From: Microbacterium testaceum
GTDB taxonomy: Bacteria > Actinomycetota > Actinomycetes > Actinomycetales > Microbacteriaceae
Direction of reading: 5' to 3'
NCBI RefSeq assembly: GCF_029761935.1
Contig: NZ_CP121699.1
Location: forward strand, 2,480,001-2,544,000
DNA length: 64,000 bases
The notes beneath the pieces are model-generated. The model was not told the DNA's origin. It searched no databases and saw only the letters and a list, made by a program, of their open reading frames with translations. This document shows, piece after piece, positions 17,731 to 27,369 of this stretch (positions within the stretch are counted from its first letter, which is position 1; each line of letters opens with the position of its first letter). The position numbers and the translations under genes were made by a program.

Positions 17731-17796
17731 CGCGTGAGTCGCCAGATTCTGTCGCTTGCGCGGGGACCGAAGCGACAGAATCTGGCGACTCGCGCG
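17731..17796. repeat. 66-bp palindromic element, copy 3
   Basis: Left CGCGTGAGTCGCCAGATTCT, inner TGTCGC; right GCGACAGAATCTGGCGACTC then GCGCG. The stem is almost perfect over 24 bp. Sits 10 bp after the S51 stop. Confidence 0.88.
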
Positions 17797-17802
17797 ACGG
17801 GA

Positions 17803-17834
17803 AACGGCCCCCACCCGGAGGGGTGAGGGCCGTT
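17803..17834. terminator. Bidirectional hairpin between S51 gene and 5'-nucleotidase
   Basis: AACGGCCCCCACC and GGTGAGGGCCGTT pair (one bulge) around a 6-nt loop, between two converging genes. No long T run, as is usual in high-GC actinobacteria. Confidence 0.65.
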
Positions 17835-17847
17835 CCGCTGCCCAGCG

Positions 17848-20800
17848 TCAGACCGTGCGGCGGCGGCGCAGTGCGAAGGCGAGACCGCCCGCGACCACGA
17901 GCATGCCGCCCGAGAGGGCGATGCCCCAGGGGCCCTGTGCCCCGGTCGCGGCGAGAGTGCCCTTGCGGGCGACCTGGATCGCGAGCGCGGGGAGCACGGT
18001 GCCGTCGGCGCGCGCGATGACGACCGTGTGCGCGCCGGGCTCGAGAGCCGCGGGTACGCTCACCCGGAAGGTCACCGTGCCCGAGGCATCGGCGGCCGGG
18101 ATGCCGGTGATGATGATCGGCGTGCTGTTCAGCGTGGCCGTCAGCTGCTCGCCCGCGTTCAGCCCCGAGACGGTGACCGTGAACGATCCGCCCTGCTCGA
18201 CGCGGGTCGCGCTCGCGCTCACCGTGACCGAGGTCGACGGCGACGACGTCGGTGCGCCGCCGGGCTGACCCGTGGGGCTCGTCGTCGGGGTCGGGGTCGG
18301 CGTCGGCGTGGCAGTTCCCTCGTCGACGGGCTTCGTGCCGGTCAGGTAGGCCCGACCCAGCGGCGACGGGGCGATGCTTTTCTTCGCGGTGAAGAAGTCG
18401 ACGGTGGCCTGCAGGTCGATCTGACCGGAGTCGGCCTTGCTCGTGCCCTGGGCGAAGGCGGTGAAGTTGTCGCCGCCGGCCGCCAGGAACGAGTTGGTCA
18501 CGACGCGGTAGGACGCCTTTTCGTCGATCGCCTTTCCGTTCAGCTGGACTGATCTGATGTGCGAGCCGGCGGCGGCGTTCGGGTCGTACTCGAAGGTGAA
18601 GCCCTTCGAGACGCCGAGCGCGAGCACCGGTCGCGCGGCACCCGAGGGCTGCCACTGCTGCTCGAGCACCTGCTTCAGCTGGGCCCCCGTGAGCGAGAGC
18701 GTCACCAGGGTGTTGCCGAAGGGCTGCACGTTCGCCGCCTCGCGGTACGACACCGAACCGTTGTCGGAACCGTACAGCAGGTCGGCGCGCAGGCCGCCGG
18801 GGTTCATGAACGCGATCTGTGCGTCCTGTCCGTTGAACGAGGGGTTCTCGCTCGCGGCCCAGAGGTAGACGTCGGCCACGGTGTTGCCGAGGGTGGAGTA
18901 CGCCCCGCGGTCCTCACCACCCGTGCTGTTCTTGGCGCGGGTGATATCGGCGGTGATCGTGCCGACCTCGACCTTGCCCTTCGTGTCGGCGGTGGACTTG
19001 GCCTCGGCCACGATCTTCGCCGTCGCCGCCTGCGGATAGGCGATGTACTGCGTCACCGCGGGGTCGAGCAGCGCGCGCACACCCGGCGTGATCGAGGCGA
19101 GCGTGCCGTTCGCGTTCAGGTCGATGTCGAGCGTGCCGAGGTTCGTGCCGTACGAGCCGGTCTGGATGACCGAGCGACCGCCGATGGTGCACGAGTACTT
19201 CTGGTGCGTGTGCGCCGAGACGATCGCGTTCACATCGGCCGAGGCGCCGCGGACGACGGCGCCGAAGTCGGTCGTCTCGGTCGCGATCGTGGTGCAGTTG
19301 GTGCTCTCGGAGCCGTCGTGGACGAGGACGATGACGATGTCGGCACCCGCCGCGCGGGCGTTCTTCGCCTCGCGGTTGATGGCCTCGGTCTCGTCGCCGA
19401 ACTCGATCGTGGTGATCTTCGACGGGTCGACCATGCCCGCGGTCTGGGGCGTCACGGTGCCGACGAACGCGACCTTCGTGTTGCCGACCTGCTTGATCGT
19501 GTACGGCTTCAGAGCGGGGGTCTTCGTGCCCTTGTTGTAGACGTTGGCCCCGAGGGCGAAGTCGCTGAGGGCTCCCGAGTTGTTGCCGTAAGCCGGGATG
19601 ACCCGGCCGGTGAGGTCGGCGAAGCCGCGGTCGAACTCGTGGTTGCCCACCGCGCTGACATCGAGCGTCGCGGCCTTCAGTGCCTTGATCGTCGGGGTGT
19701 CCTGGTCGATGAACGACTCGAAGGCGCTCGCGCCGATGTTGTCACCCGCCGACACGAACAGCGTGTTCGGGTTCTGCTGGCGGTACTTCTCGACCGCCCC
19801 CGCGAGCACGCCGGCGCCCGCGACGCCCCCGGTCTCCTGGAGCAGGCGGCCGTGGAAGTCATTGATCGTGAGGATCTGCAGGTCGGGCGTCTTCGGCTGC
19901 GTCGGGCGGACCTCGAACACGGTGGTGGTGCCCGAGACCTCGTTGCCGGTGACCAGCAGCGGCACGCCGGTCGGCGAACGCAGGGCCGATACGAAGGCGA
20001 TGCCCTCGGGGCCGAGGTCTCCGGCGGCGGCCGTCTTGACGTCGGCTGCGGCGTTGCGGTTATTGACGTAGGTGACGTACGTCGCCTTGGTCGGGTCGGT
20101 GATGTCGTAGACCATCACGCCGCCCGCGCGCTCGAGGCCGATGAAGGCGTAGGTGCGACCGTCGACCACGCCGATCGTGACGTTCTCGGGCTCGGGGCCC
20201 TTGTCGTCGCTGCGGTCGTCGACGGTGTTGTTGTCGTTCGAGACGTTGAACAGCTGCGGGGCGACCTCTTTGAGCTTCTGCTCGAACTGGTCGCCCGAGT
20301 CGAAGACGAGGGCACCCTTGGTGTCCCAGATCGAGAACGAGCGGCCGCCGTAGGCGTACAGCTCGCTGTAGCAGCCGTCGGCGGTCTTGCCGAGGTCGGT
20401 CACGACCTTCAGCCGACCGAGGTCGGTGTCGGCCGAGCGGCCGGCCAGCGGTGAGGTGGCGCAGACCGCGCCGAGGCCGTTCTTGCCGAGGTCCTTGATG
20501 CGGGCCTCGTCGGTGAACGTGCCCCACTCGCGGCCGTCGCCCTCGTTCGCGGTGACGAGGTACGTCGCCGCCTTGCCGTTGGTGGTCGCCGAGTACGACG
20601 CGATCCCGTCCGGCATGTACAGGCCCTTCAGGCCGGCGACGGTGCGGATGTTCGCGCCGTCCTTATCGCTCGGGTCGAGTCCGACGGTGCCCCAGTCCTT
20701 GTAGCCGAGGGGCAGGATGCCGGTCACCTCGGCCTTCGTGAGATCCACCGTCGCGACGGCGTTGTTCTCCTGCAGGGTGACGTAGGCCACGGTGCCGTCG

Positions 20801-21582
20801 GTCGTGATGTACTCCGGCTCGAGGTTGCGCGAGACGCGGTTGGTCGACAGGGGCTCGGCACCTTGGTTCGGGGCGGCGACGTCGGGGCCGAACACGCGAA
20901 CCTTGGAGTCGAGCGTCTTGCTCCCGCCGGGCTCGAAGGCGCGGAAGCCCGCCGTCTTGACGGCGCTCTGCGCGGGGGCCGACAGCGCGGACGACAGCGC
21001 GATGACGCTGACCGAGCCCTCGGGGTCGACCGAGAAGTTCGCCGCCGGCTCGCCCTCGTTGGCGACGACGGCGTAGGAGCCGTCCTTCGAGAAGGTCACC
21101 ATGTCGGGAAGAGCGCCGACGGTGACCTCGCCGAGCTTCGCGCTCGCGGCATCCGTCTTGTTGGCGTCGAAGAAGACGAGGTGACCGGGGTCGGTCTTCG
21201 TGGTGGCTTCGAAGGCGATGACGCCGAGGCCGTCGTCGCGGACCGCGACCGAGTTGGCGACACCGTTCGAGGAGATGTCGAACAGCTTGACCGGCTTCTT
21301 GGGGTCGCTGTTGTCGAGCACCGTCACGGTACCGGCCTGCGCGTTGACGACGAAGAGGCGGTCGCGGTAGGCCTGGACGATCTCGGCCGCGGATTCCTTG
21401 TAGACGCCGGTGTCGTAGGAGCCGACCGGAGTGACCGACAGGGCGGCACCGGCGGCGCTGTTCGAGACGGGCTGGGGGACGATCGCGGCGGAGGCCGCGG
21501 TGGCGCTCGACAGGGCGAGCGCGCACACCGCCGCGGTCGTCGCGGTGAACGCGGCGGCGCGGCGGAGGAAGGTCGAAGGCAT
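17848..21582 (-). CDS. Cell-wall anchored choice-of-anchor-I / 5'-nucleotidase fusion
   Basis: Secreted enzyme of 1244 aa. A signal peptide is at 1-33 (ALALSSATAASA). Residues about 45-560 form the beta-propeller choice-of-anchor-I domain (HGLVFFDANK-type repeats). From about 568 comes a UshA/CpdB-type 5'-nucleotidase: LTINDFHGR, VSAGDNIGASAF, VGNHEFDRG, AIVSAHTHQ, then the C-terminal substrate domain with LRADLLYGSDNGSVSY. A Pro/Thr linker, an Ig-like domain, a LAATG sortase motif at 1210-1214, a membrane helix and RRRR end it. It would release phosphate and nucleosides from nucleotides at the surface. The ATG at 21582 is chosen for the signal peptide. Confidence 0.9.
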   Translation of the reverse strand: MPSTFLRRAAAFTATTAAVCALALSSATAASAAIVPQPVSNSAAGAALSVTPVGSYDTGVYKESAAEIVQAYRDRLFVVNAQAGTVTVLDNSDPKKPVKLFDISSNGVANSVAVRDDGLGVIAFEATTKTDPGHLVFFDANKTDAASAKLGEVTVGALPDMVTFSKDGSYAVVANEGEPAANFSVDPEGSVSVIALSSALSAPAQSAVKTAGFRAFEPGGSKTLDSKVRVFGPDVAAPNQGAEPLSTNRVSRNLEPEYITTDGTVAYVTLQENNAVATVDLTKAEVTGILPLGYKDWGTVGLDPSDKDGANIRTVAGLKGLYMPDGIASYSATTNGKAATYLVTANEGDGREWGTFTDEARIKDLGKNGLGAVCATSPLAGRSADTDLGRLKVVTDLGKTADGCYSELYAYGGRSFSIWDTKGALVFDSGDQFEQKLKEVAPQLFNVSNDNNTVDDRSDDKGPEPENVTIGVVDGRTYAFIGLERAGGVMVYDITDPTKATYVTYVNNRNAAADVKTAAAGDLGPEGIAFVSALRSPTGVPLLVTGNEVSGTTTVFEVRPTQPKTPDLQILTINDFHGRLLQETGGVAGAGVLAGAVEKYRQQNPNTLFVSAGDNIGASAFESFIDQDTPTIKALKAATLDVSAVGNHEFDRGFADLTGRVIPAYGNNSGALSDFALGANVYNKGTKTPALKPYTIKQVGNTKVAFVGTVTPQTAGMVDPSKITTIEFGDETEAINREAKNARAAGADIVIVLVHDGSESTNCTTIATETTDFGAVVRGASADVNAIVSAHTHQKYSCTIGGRSVIQTGSYGTNLGTLDIDLNANGTLASITPGVRALLDPAVTQYIAYPQAATAKIVAEAKSTADTKGKVEVGTITADITRAKNSTGGEDRGAYSTLGNTVADVYLWAASENPSFNGQDAQIAFMNPGGLRADLLYGSDNGSVSYREAANVQPFGNTLVTLSLTGAQLKQVLEQQWQPSGAARPVLALGVSKGFTFEYDPNAAAGSHIRSVQLNGKAIDEKASYRVVTNSFLAAGGDNFTAFAQGTSKADSGQIDLQATVDFFTAKKSIAPSPLGRAYLTGTKPVDEGTATPTPTPTPTTSPTGQPGGAPTSSPSTSVTVSASATRVEQGGSFTVTVSGLNAGEQLTATLNSTPIIITGIPAADASGTVTFRVSVPAALEPGAHTVVIARADGTVLPALAIQVARKGTLAATGAQGPWGIALSGGMLVVAGGLAFALRRRRTV

Positions 21583-21732
21583 GGCTGTGTCCTCGGGTTC
21601 GGGTGGGGGAGCGACCCGCGCGGGCGGCGCGATCTTGTGGATTTTGCCTGCAGTTCGTGACGACCCGGTGAACGGGGAGGGAACGCGCCGGCGTCGGTCC
21701 CCGATGCCTCCGGGCGGTCTTACGCTCGTCCC

Positions 21733-22467
21733 ATGAATGAGAACGTCTCGGCGGCCGCCCCCGGCGCGCACCCCGATGAGCCCCACCGCCAGGGACTCTC
21801 CCAACGACTCAACTGGCTGCGCGCCGGCGTGCTCGGCGCCAACGACGGCATCGTCTCGACCGCCGCGGTCGTGGTCGGTGTCGCGGGCGCCACCAGCGAC
21901 ACCGGTCCGGTGCTCGTCGCGGGTCTCGCCGCCCTCGTCGGTGGCGCCATCTCGATGGCACTCGGTGAGTACGTCTCCGTGTCGAGCCAGCGCGACAGCG
22001 AGCACGCCCTCATCCAGAAGGAGAAGCGCGAGCTCGCCGAAGATCCCGAGGCCGAGCTCGCCGAGCTCGTGGGCATGTACGAGGCGCAGGGTCTGTCGCG
22101 CGACACCGCGACGCGCGTGGCGAACGAGCTCACGGCATCCGACGCCCTCAAGGCCCACCTCTCGGTCGAGCTGAACATCGACGCCGAAGACGTCGTGAGC
22201 CCGTGGGCCGCGGCCTTCGCCTCGGCGGTCGCCTTCACCATCGGCGCCCTCTTGCCGCTCGCGACGATCCTGCTCGCGCCGGTCGAGATCCGCGTTCCGC
22301 TCACCTTCGTCGCCGTGCTCATCGCGCTCGCGATCACGGGCTACGTCGCCGCCGTGCTCGGTGGGGCGCGGCGCGGGCGGGCGGTGCTGCGCACGGTGAT
22401 CGGCGGGGCGCTCGCGCTCGCCGCGACCTACGCGGTCGGTGCGTTGTTCGGGGTCTCCGCCTCGTAG
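21733..22467 (+). CDS. VIT1/CCC1-family iron/manganese transporter
   Basis: Integral membrane metal transporter, 244 aa. The first helix WLRAGVLGANDGIVSTAAVV and AISMALGEYVSVSSQRDSE are the family signatures. An acidic cytoplasmic helix with ELAEDPEAELAELV is the metal-collecting segment, followed by three C-terminal helices. It probably exports or sequesters Fe2+/Mn2+. Divergent from the 5'-nucleotidase across 150 bp. Confidence 0.93.
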   Translation: MNENVSAAAPGAHPDEPHRQGLSQRLNWLRAGVLGANDGIVSTAAVVVGVAGATSDTGPVLVAGLAALVGGAISMALGEYVSVSSQRDSEHALIQKEKRELAEDPEAELAELVGMYEAQGLSRDTATRVANELTASDALKAHLSVELNIDAEDVVSPWAAAFASAVAFTIGALLPLATILLAPVEIRVPLTFVAVLIALAITGYVAAVLGGARRGRAVLRTVIGGALALAATYAVGALFGVSAS

Positions 22468-22482
22468 TCGGTACCTCTATCA

Positions 22483-22504
22483 ATTAGTAGGACGTCCAGC
22501 TAAT
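22483..22504. promoter_or_regulatory. 22-bp palindrome upstream of the acyl-CoA dehydrogenase
   Basis: Arms ATTAG...GGACGTCC...CTAAT around a central ACGT; only two symmetric pairs mismatch. It lies 44 bp before the start and is the likely operator of a fatty-acid or amino-acid catabolic repressor. The nearby MarR gene is a candidate, unproven. Confidence 0.55.
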
Positions 22505-22547
22505 CTGAGGGGAGCGACGACGCCGTCGCCTTCCGAAGGAGAGCCGC

Positions 22548-23726
22548 ATGGACACCACCCCTGCTCCCGCGCTCGACGCCCCGTCGACCGGCACCCTGAG
22601 TTCCGACGAGCGCGACGCCATCCTCGACGCCGTGCGCGACTTCGCCGCGACCGAGTTCGCCCCGCACACCCTCGAATGGGATGCCGAGAAGCATTTCCCC
22701 CGCGACGTGCTGCGCCGCGCGGGGGAGCTGGGTCTCGGCGGCGTCTACGTCAACGACGACGTGGGCGGCGCCGGGCTGTCGCGTGCCGACGCGGTGGCGA
22801 TCTTCGACGAGCTCGCCTACGGCGATCCGACGGTCACGGCCTACATCACGATCCACAACATGGTGGCGTGGATGATCGACACGTACGGCACCGCCGCGCA
22901 GCGCGAGCGGTGGCTGCCGTCGCTGGTGGCCATGGAAGACCTCGGCGCCTACTGCCTCACCGAACCGGGTGCCGGGTCGGATGCCGCGGCCATCACCACC
23001 TCGGCCATCCGGCACGGCGAGACCTACGTGCTGACGGGGGTCAAGCAGTTCATCTCGGGCGCCGGCGAGGCGTCGGTCTACGTCGTCATGGCGCGGACCG
23101 GGGAGCCCGGAGCACGCGGGATCAGCGCCTTCATCGTTCCCGCCGACGCCGAGGGGCTGTCGTTCGGACCGAACGAGAAGAAGATGGGGTGGAACGCTCA
23201 GCCCACGCGCCCCGTGATCCTCGATGAGGTGCGCGTTCCCGCCGAGAATCTGCTCGGCGGTGAGGGGCGCGGCTTCTCGATCGCGATGAACGCCCTCAAC
23301 GGCGGCCGCCTCAACATCGCCACGTGCTCGATCGGCGGGGCGCGCTGGGCGCTCGACCGTGCGATCTCGTACGTGCACGAGCGCTTCACGTTCGGCGAAG
23401 CCCTCGCCGAGAAGCAATCGGTCGTGTTCGCGGTGGCCGACATGGCGACCGAGCTCGAAGCCGCGCGACTGCTCGTGCGCGATGCGGCGACCGCGCTCGA
23501 TGCGAAGGCTCCGGATGCCGCGACCCGGTGCGCCATGGCGAAGAGGTTCGCGACCGACGTCGGCTTCCGCGTCGCCAACGAATCGCTGCAGCTGCACGGC
23601 GGCTACGGCTACCTGCAGGACTACGGCATCGAGAAGGTCGTGCGCGATCTGCGCGTGCACCAGATCCTCGAGGGGACCAACGAGATCATGCGGCTCATCG
23701 TCGGCCGCAGCGTCCTCGCCGCGTGA
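22548..23726 (+). CDS. Acyl-CoA dehydrogenase (isobutyryl-CoA dehydrogenase-like)
   Basis: FAD enzyme that oxidises short or branched acyl-CoA and passes electrons to ETF. 392 aa, GAAGGAGAG before the ATG. FAD-binding segments are [15 protein letters not shown] and [36 protein letters not shown] and the catalytic Glu375 in [10 protein letters not shown] sit at the end. The pattern is closest to isobutyryl-CoA dehydrogenases (valine degradation). An enoyl-CoA hydratase follows and etfBA are 2 kb on. Confidence 0.93.
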   Translation: MDTTPAPALDAPSTGTLSSDERDAILDAVRDFAATEFAPHTLEWDAEKHFPRDVLRRAGELGLGGVYVNDDVGGAGLSRADAVAIFDELAYGDPTVTAYITIHNMVAWMIDTYGTAAQRERWLPSLVAMEDLGAYCLTEPGAGSDAAAITTSAIRHGETYVLTGVKQFISGAGEASVYVVMARTGEPGARGISAFIVPADAEGLSFGPNEKKMGWNAQPTRPVILDEVRVPAENLLGGEGRGFSIAMNALNGGRLNIATCSIGGARWALDRAISYVHERFTFGEALAEKQSVVFAVADMATELEAARLLVRDAATALDAKAPDAATRCAMAKRFATDVGFRVANESLQLHGGYGYLQDYGIEKVVRDLRVHQILEGTNEIMRLIVGRSVLAA

Positions 23727-23727
23727 G

Positions 23728-23813
23728 GTGCGCTTTTCTCGTTTTGGGGCGAATTCCGTCACTCGGGGCGTGAATTTCTCGCCTCAAACTGCAGAATGCG
23801 CCCCGAACCGGTC
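23728..23813. repeat. Imperfect 86-bp palindrome between acyl-CoA dehydrogenase and enoyl-CoA hydratase
   Basis: GTGCGCTTTTCTCGTTTTGG and the inverted GGGCGCATTCTGCAGTTTGA share ends and the GTTTnnGGCGA step around a centre near 23770. It has the layout of the other palindromes in this window, but no second copy is seen here. The rest of the 217-bp gap shows nothing further. Confidence 0.45.
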
Positions 23814-23943
23814 CGGTATTGCCGCGAAGAGCGCTGGCGCCGACGCGCCGCGGCAAGACCCCCGATCGATGTCGGTGGGGCGTGCGAGCATTCGAGGGCG
23901 GGCGAAACCGCCGCGACCATCACTCGAGACGACGGGAGTCACC

Positions 23944-24732
23944 ATGACCGAGCCGGATGCCGGATACGAGACGATCCGCGTCGAGCAGCGGGGCCGCGTG
24001 GGGTGGATCTTCCTCGACCGGCCCGAGGCGCTGAACGCCCTCAACACGCAGTCGATGCGCGACGTGGTCGCCGCCGCCGAGGCCTTCGATTCCGACGAGG
24101 GCATCGGGGCGATCGTGGTGACCGGCAGCGAGAAGGCCTTCGCCGCGGGCGCCGACATCAAAGAGATGGAGCAGAAGTCGGGTCTCGACATGATGCTCAC
24201 CGACCACTTCGGCGCGTGGGCGCGGTTCGCCGCCGTGCGCACTCCGGTGATCGCGGCGGTGTCGGGGTACGCCCTCGGCGGCGGATGCGAGCTCGCCCTC
24301 ATGTGCGACGTGATCCTGGCCTCCGACCGGGCGAGGTTCGGGCAGCCCGAGGTGCAGCTGGGCGTGATCCCGGGCATGGGCGGAACGCAGCGGCTCGTGC
24401 GTGCCCTGGGGTACTACAAGGCGGCCGAGCTCGTGCTGACCGGACGCATGATCGACGCCGCCGAGGCCGAGCGTGCGGGTCTCGTCTCGCGCATCGTGCC
24501 GTCGGCCGACCTGCTCGATGAGGCCGAGAAGGTCGCGCAGACGATCGCCGAGAAGCCGCTGCCCGCGCTGTACGCGGCGAAGGCGGCGCTCGACGTCGCG
24601 CTGGAGTCGACCCTCGCCGAGGGCGTGCGGTTCGAGCGTCAGGCCTTCGCGGCCCTGTTCGACACGGCCGATCAGAAAGAGGGGATGGCGGCGTTCCGCG
24701 AGAAGCGCGCGCCGTCGTTCACGCACCGATGA
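23944..24732 (+). CDS. Enoyl-CoA hydratase
   Basis: Hydrates trans-2-enoyl-CoA to 3-hydroxyacyl-CoA. 262 aa from the ATG at 23944. Oxyanion-hole segments are [12 protein letters not shown] and [13 protein letters not shown]. The two catalytic glutamates lie in GGGCELAL and [18 protein letters not shown], so hydratase activity is expected. The C-terminal [20 protein letters not shown] is typical. Same direction as the acyl-CoA dehydrogenase, 217 bp apart across a palindrome. Confidence 0.94.
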   Translation: MTEPDAGYETIRVEQRGRVGWIFLDRPEALNALNTQSMRDVVAAAEAFDSDEGIGAIVVTGSEKAFAAGADIKEMEQKSGLDMMLTDHFGAWARFAAVRTPVIAAVSGYALGGGCELALMCDVILASDRARFGQPEVQLGVIPGMGGTQRLVRALGYYKAAELVLTGRMIDAAEAERAGLVSRIVPSADLLDEAEKVAQTIAEKPLPALYAAKAALDVALESTLAEGVRFERQAFAALFDTADQKEGMAAFREKRAPSFTHR

Positions 24733-24841
24733 GCGGGCGCGGGTGGTGGGAGCGAGTCGCGGGTGAGAACGCCCGCGGCGGTGCGCTGTCGTCCGCCCGC
24801 CCGCGCGCATCGCGGAGCGCGGCGCCAGGGATCGTGCCGGC

Positions 24842-25369
24842 TCAGAGCGGATCGGGCACGGGAGCCGGGTCGGCGAAGTCGCCCGCACCCTTGCGGAAGC
24901 GCGCGATGATCCGCACGAGCGCCGTCGCGTCGTCGTCGTCGAGGCCGAGGTCGGCGAACACGATGTTGAGCGCGTCCGTGGCCTCATCGACTCGATTCCG
25001 CCCCTCCTCGGTCAGCGCGAGCAACGCCGCGCGGCCGTCGGTCGGATGCGGCTCGCGCGTCACGTACCCGTCGCGCGCGAGGCGCTCGACCGTGTTCGTG
25101 ACGCTCGTCGGATGCACCTGCAGGCGCGCGATGGCGCTGGCCATCGGCATCCGCCCCTCTCGCGTGAAGGCGAGCAGCCGCAGCATCTCGAAGCGCGAGA
25201 ACGACAGGTCGAAGGGCTTGAGCGCGCGGTCGATCGCCGCCATGAACAGCTGGTGCGCGCGGATCACCGAGGTCACCACGGTCATGCCGTCGGCGGCGTC
25301 GTCCCAGCCGTGCGCGAGCCACTGGCGCTTCGCCTCGGCGATCGGGTCGACAGGCAGTCGTCGCGTCAT
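24842..25369 (-). CDS. MarR-family transcriptional regulator
   Basis: Regulator of 175 aa from the ATG at 25369, preceded by GGAGGA. The winged helix includes LSFSRFEMLRLLAFTREGRM, LQVHPTSVTNTVERLARDGY and the wing REPHPTDGRAALLALTEEG. It stands between the catabolic genes and etfBA, divergent from etfB, so it may regulate that block. The effector is unknown; acyl-CoA is plausible. Confidence 0.9.
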   Translation of the reverse strand: MTRRLPVDPIAEAKRQWLAHGWDDAADGMTVVTSVIRAHQLFMAAIDRALKPFDLSFSRFEMLRLLAFTREGRMPMASAIARLQVHPTSVTNTVERLARDGYVTREPHPTDGRAALLALTEEGRNRVDEATDALNIVFADLGLDDDDATALVRIIARFRKGAGDFADPAPVPDPL

Positions 25370-25418
25370 CGGTCCTCCTCGCGATTCACGGTACCGCTCG
25401 CGCGGCTCGGGTACGCGG

Positions 25419-25537
25419 CATCCGGTCGCTTCGACGGGCTCGAGGACCTGGTCTGCGCGGTGGAGTCTCTCCGAACTCCCGCGCGTCATCCCGGTCCCGT
25501 CGACGGGCTCAGGGACCTGGCGTTCGCGGCTGGAGTC
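25419..25537. repeat. Two ~50-bp direct repeats in the marR-etfB gap
   Basis: Unit 1 (25419-25467) and unit 2 (25487-25537) share TCGACGGGCTC, AGGACCTGG/GGGACCTGG, CGCGG and GGAGTC in the same order, 68 bp apart. They fill about half of the divergent 246-bp gap, upstream of both genes. Confidence 0.65.
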
Positions 25538-25615
25538 ACCGACCACTATGCGCCCTGAACTCTCCCGTTGCTGCGAGGTCGCGGCATCCGCCCCCTCACC
25601 GAAGGAGCCCCGTCG

Positions 25616-26392
25616 ATGAAGATCGTGGTCCTGGTCAAAGAAGTGCCCGACACCTGGGGTGAGCGCCGGCTCGACCTCGAGACCGGGCTCACCGACCGCG
25701 CGGGCGCTGCCGCCGTGCTCGACGAGATCGACGAGCGGGCCGTCGAGGCCGCCCTCGCCTACGCCGACGGATACACTGGCACCGAGGTCGTGGTGGTCAC
25801 CATGGCGCCGGCCACCGCGACGGCGACCGTGCGCAAGGCCCTCGCGATGGGGGCGACCTCGGCCGTGCACGTGGCGGACGACACCCTGCGTGGGGCCGAC
25901 CTCGTGCTCACCGCCGAGGTGCTCGCCGCGGCCATCCGGCGCACCGGATTCGATCTTGTCATCGCGGGCAACCTGTCGACCGACGGGGGAGGGGGCGTGC
26001 TGCCGGCGATGGTCGCGGAGATGCTGGGCGTGGCGCAGCTCACGGCCCTGTCGAGTCTCGACGTCTCCGACACCGCAGTGTCGGGCGATCGCGTGAGCGA
26101 CGCCGGCACCATGCGAGTGTCCGCCGAACTTCCGGCCGTCGTGTCGATCACCGAGGCGATGCCCGAGGGGCGCTTCACGACCTTCAAGGGAATCATGGCG
26201 GCCAAGAAGAAGCCGTACGAGACCGTGGATGCCGCCGAACTCGGCGTCGAGGTCGAGGATTCCGCGGTCGCGCGGTACATCATGCTCTCCGTCGCCGAGA
26301 GGCCGCCGCGCGCGTCCGGCACGAAGATCGTGGACGAGGGAGATGCGGGCGAGAGACTCGCGGCCTTCCTCGTGGCCGAGGGGGTGGCGTGA
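25616..26392 (+). CDS. etfB: Electron transfer flavoprotein beta subunit
   Basis: With EtfA it carries electrons from acyl-CoA dehydrogenases to the respiratory chain; cytoplasmic, binds AMP. 258 aa from the ATG at 25616 with GAAGGAGCC upstream. MKIVVLVKEVPDT, the ALAYADG...VVVVTMAP core, NLSTDGGGGVLPAMVAEMLG, and FTTFKGIMAAKKKPYE are family segments. The stop overlaps etfA. Confidence 0.95.
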   Translation: MKIVVLVKEVPDTWGERRLDLETGLTDRAGAAAVLDEIDERAVEAALAYADGYTGTEVVVVTMAPATATATVRKALAMGATSAVHVADDTLRGADLVLTAEVLAAAIRRTGFDLVIAGNLSTDGGGGVLPAMVAEMLGVAQLTALSSLDVSDTAVSGDRVSDAGTMRVSAELPAVVSITEAMPEGRFTTFKGIMAAKKKPYETVDAAELGVEVEDSAVARYIMLSVAERPPRASGTKIVDEGDAGERLAAFLVAEGVA

Positions 26393-27369
26393 TGGCCACC
26401 GCTCTCGTGCTGCTCGAGGTGCTGCCTGGCGGAGCGCTGGCCGCCTCCGCTCCGGGCTTGCTCGCCGCCGCAGCGACCGTTGGAGACCCCGTCGCTCTGG
26501 TCGCCTCGACCGCCGGCTCCCTCGAGAAGGCGTCGTCCGAGGCGGCCGCGCTCGGCGCGACGCGCGTGCTCACCGCCGTCACCGACGCCGACGCCCTGAC
26601 CGGTCCGGTCGTCGACGCGCTCGCCGCGGCGGTGGCGAGAGAGAATCCCGATCTGGTGCTCGCCTCGCACGCCGTCGAGTCGCGTGACGCGCTCGCGCGC
26701 CTGGCCGCGCGCCTGCGCATGCCCCTCGCCACCGACGTCGTCGGCGTCGGCCGCGACGACCTCGGTGTCGTCGCCCATCACGCGGCCTTCGGTGGGGCCT
26801 TCACCGTCGACGGGGCTCCCACCTTCGGCCCCCTCGCCGCCACGCTCCGCCCCGGCTCCGTCGAGGCACGTCTCGACGCGCGACCGCTCGTGGTCGAGAG
26901 CCTCGAGGTCGTGGCATCCGGAACTCCCCACGCCCGCGTCGAAGGGTTCGCCGAGACCGCCGTCGCCTCGTCGCGTCCCGAACTCCGCGGGGCCGCGGCG
27001 GTCGTCGCCGGCGGTCGAGGCGTGGGTTCGCGCGAGGACTTCGCGCTCGTCGAGCAGCTTGCTGACGCTCTCGGTGCCGCGGTCGGCGCCTCGCGGGCCG
27101 CGGTCGACGCGGGCTACGTGCCCGCCGCCGCCCAGGTCGGGCAGACCGGGGTCACGGTGTCGCCGCGGTTGTACGTCGCGCTCGGCATCTCGGGGGCCAT
27201 CCAGCACCGCGCGGGCATGCAGACCGCGCGCACGATCGTCGCGATCGACAAGAACCCGGAAGCCCCCATCTTCGAGATCGCCGACTTCGGTATCGTCGGA
27301 GACCTGTTCACCGTCGTCCCGCAGCTCATCAGCGCGCTCGACGCCCAGAAGAAGTCCTCCCGAGAGTAG
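26392..27369 (+). CDS. etfA: Electron transfer flavoprotein alpha subunit
   Basis: FAD-carrying partner of EtfB, 325 aa. The ATG at 26392 overlaps the etfB stop; a GTG one codon earlier is also possible. The C-terminal FAD domain is complete: VVAGGRGVGSREDFALVEQL, GASRAAVDAGYVP, QVGQTGVTVSPRLYVALGIS, GAIQHRAGM and IVAIDKNPEAPIFEIADFGI. The following membrane cytochrome starts at the very next base, so all three are one unit. Confidence 0.95.
   Translation: MATALVLLEVLPGGALAASAPGLLAAAATVGDPVALVASTAGSLEKASSEAAALGATRVLTAVTDADALTGPVVDALAAAVARENPDLVLASHAVESRDALARLAARLRMPLATDVVGVGRDDLGVVAHHAAFGGAFTVDGAPTFGPLAATLRPGSVEARLDARPLVVESLEVVASGTPHARVEGFAETAVASSRPELRGAAAVVAGGRGVGSREDFALVEQLADALGAAVGASRAAVDAGYVPAAAQVGQTGVTVSPRLYVALGISGAIQHRAGMQTARTIVAIDKNPEAPIFEIADFGIVGDLFTVVPQLISALDAQKKSSRE

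Noticed and set aside
16387..17796. Cluster of three palindromes considered as a CRISPR array
   Set aside because: Spacing is hundreds of bases, genes lie between, and units are palindromes rather than repeat-spacer units.
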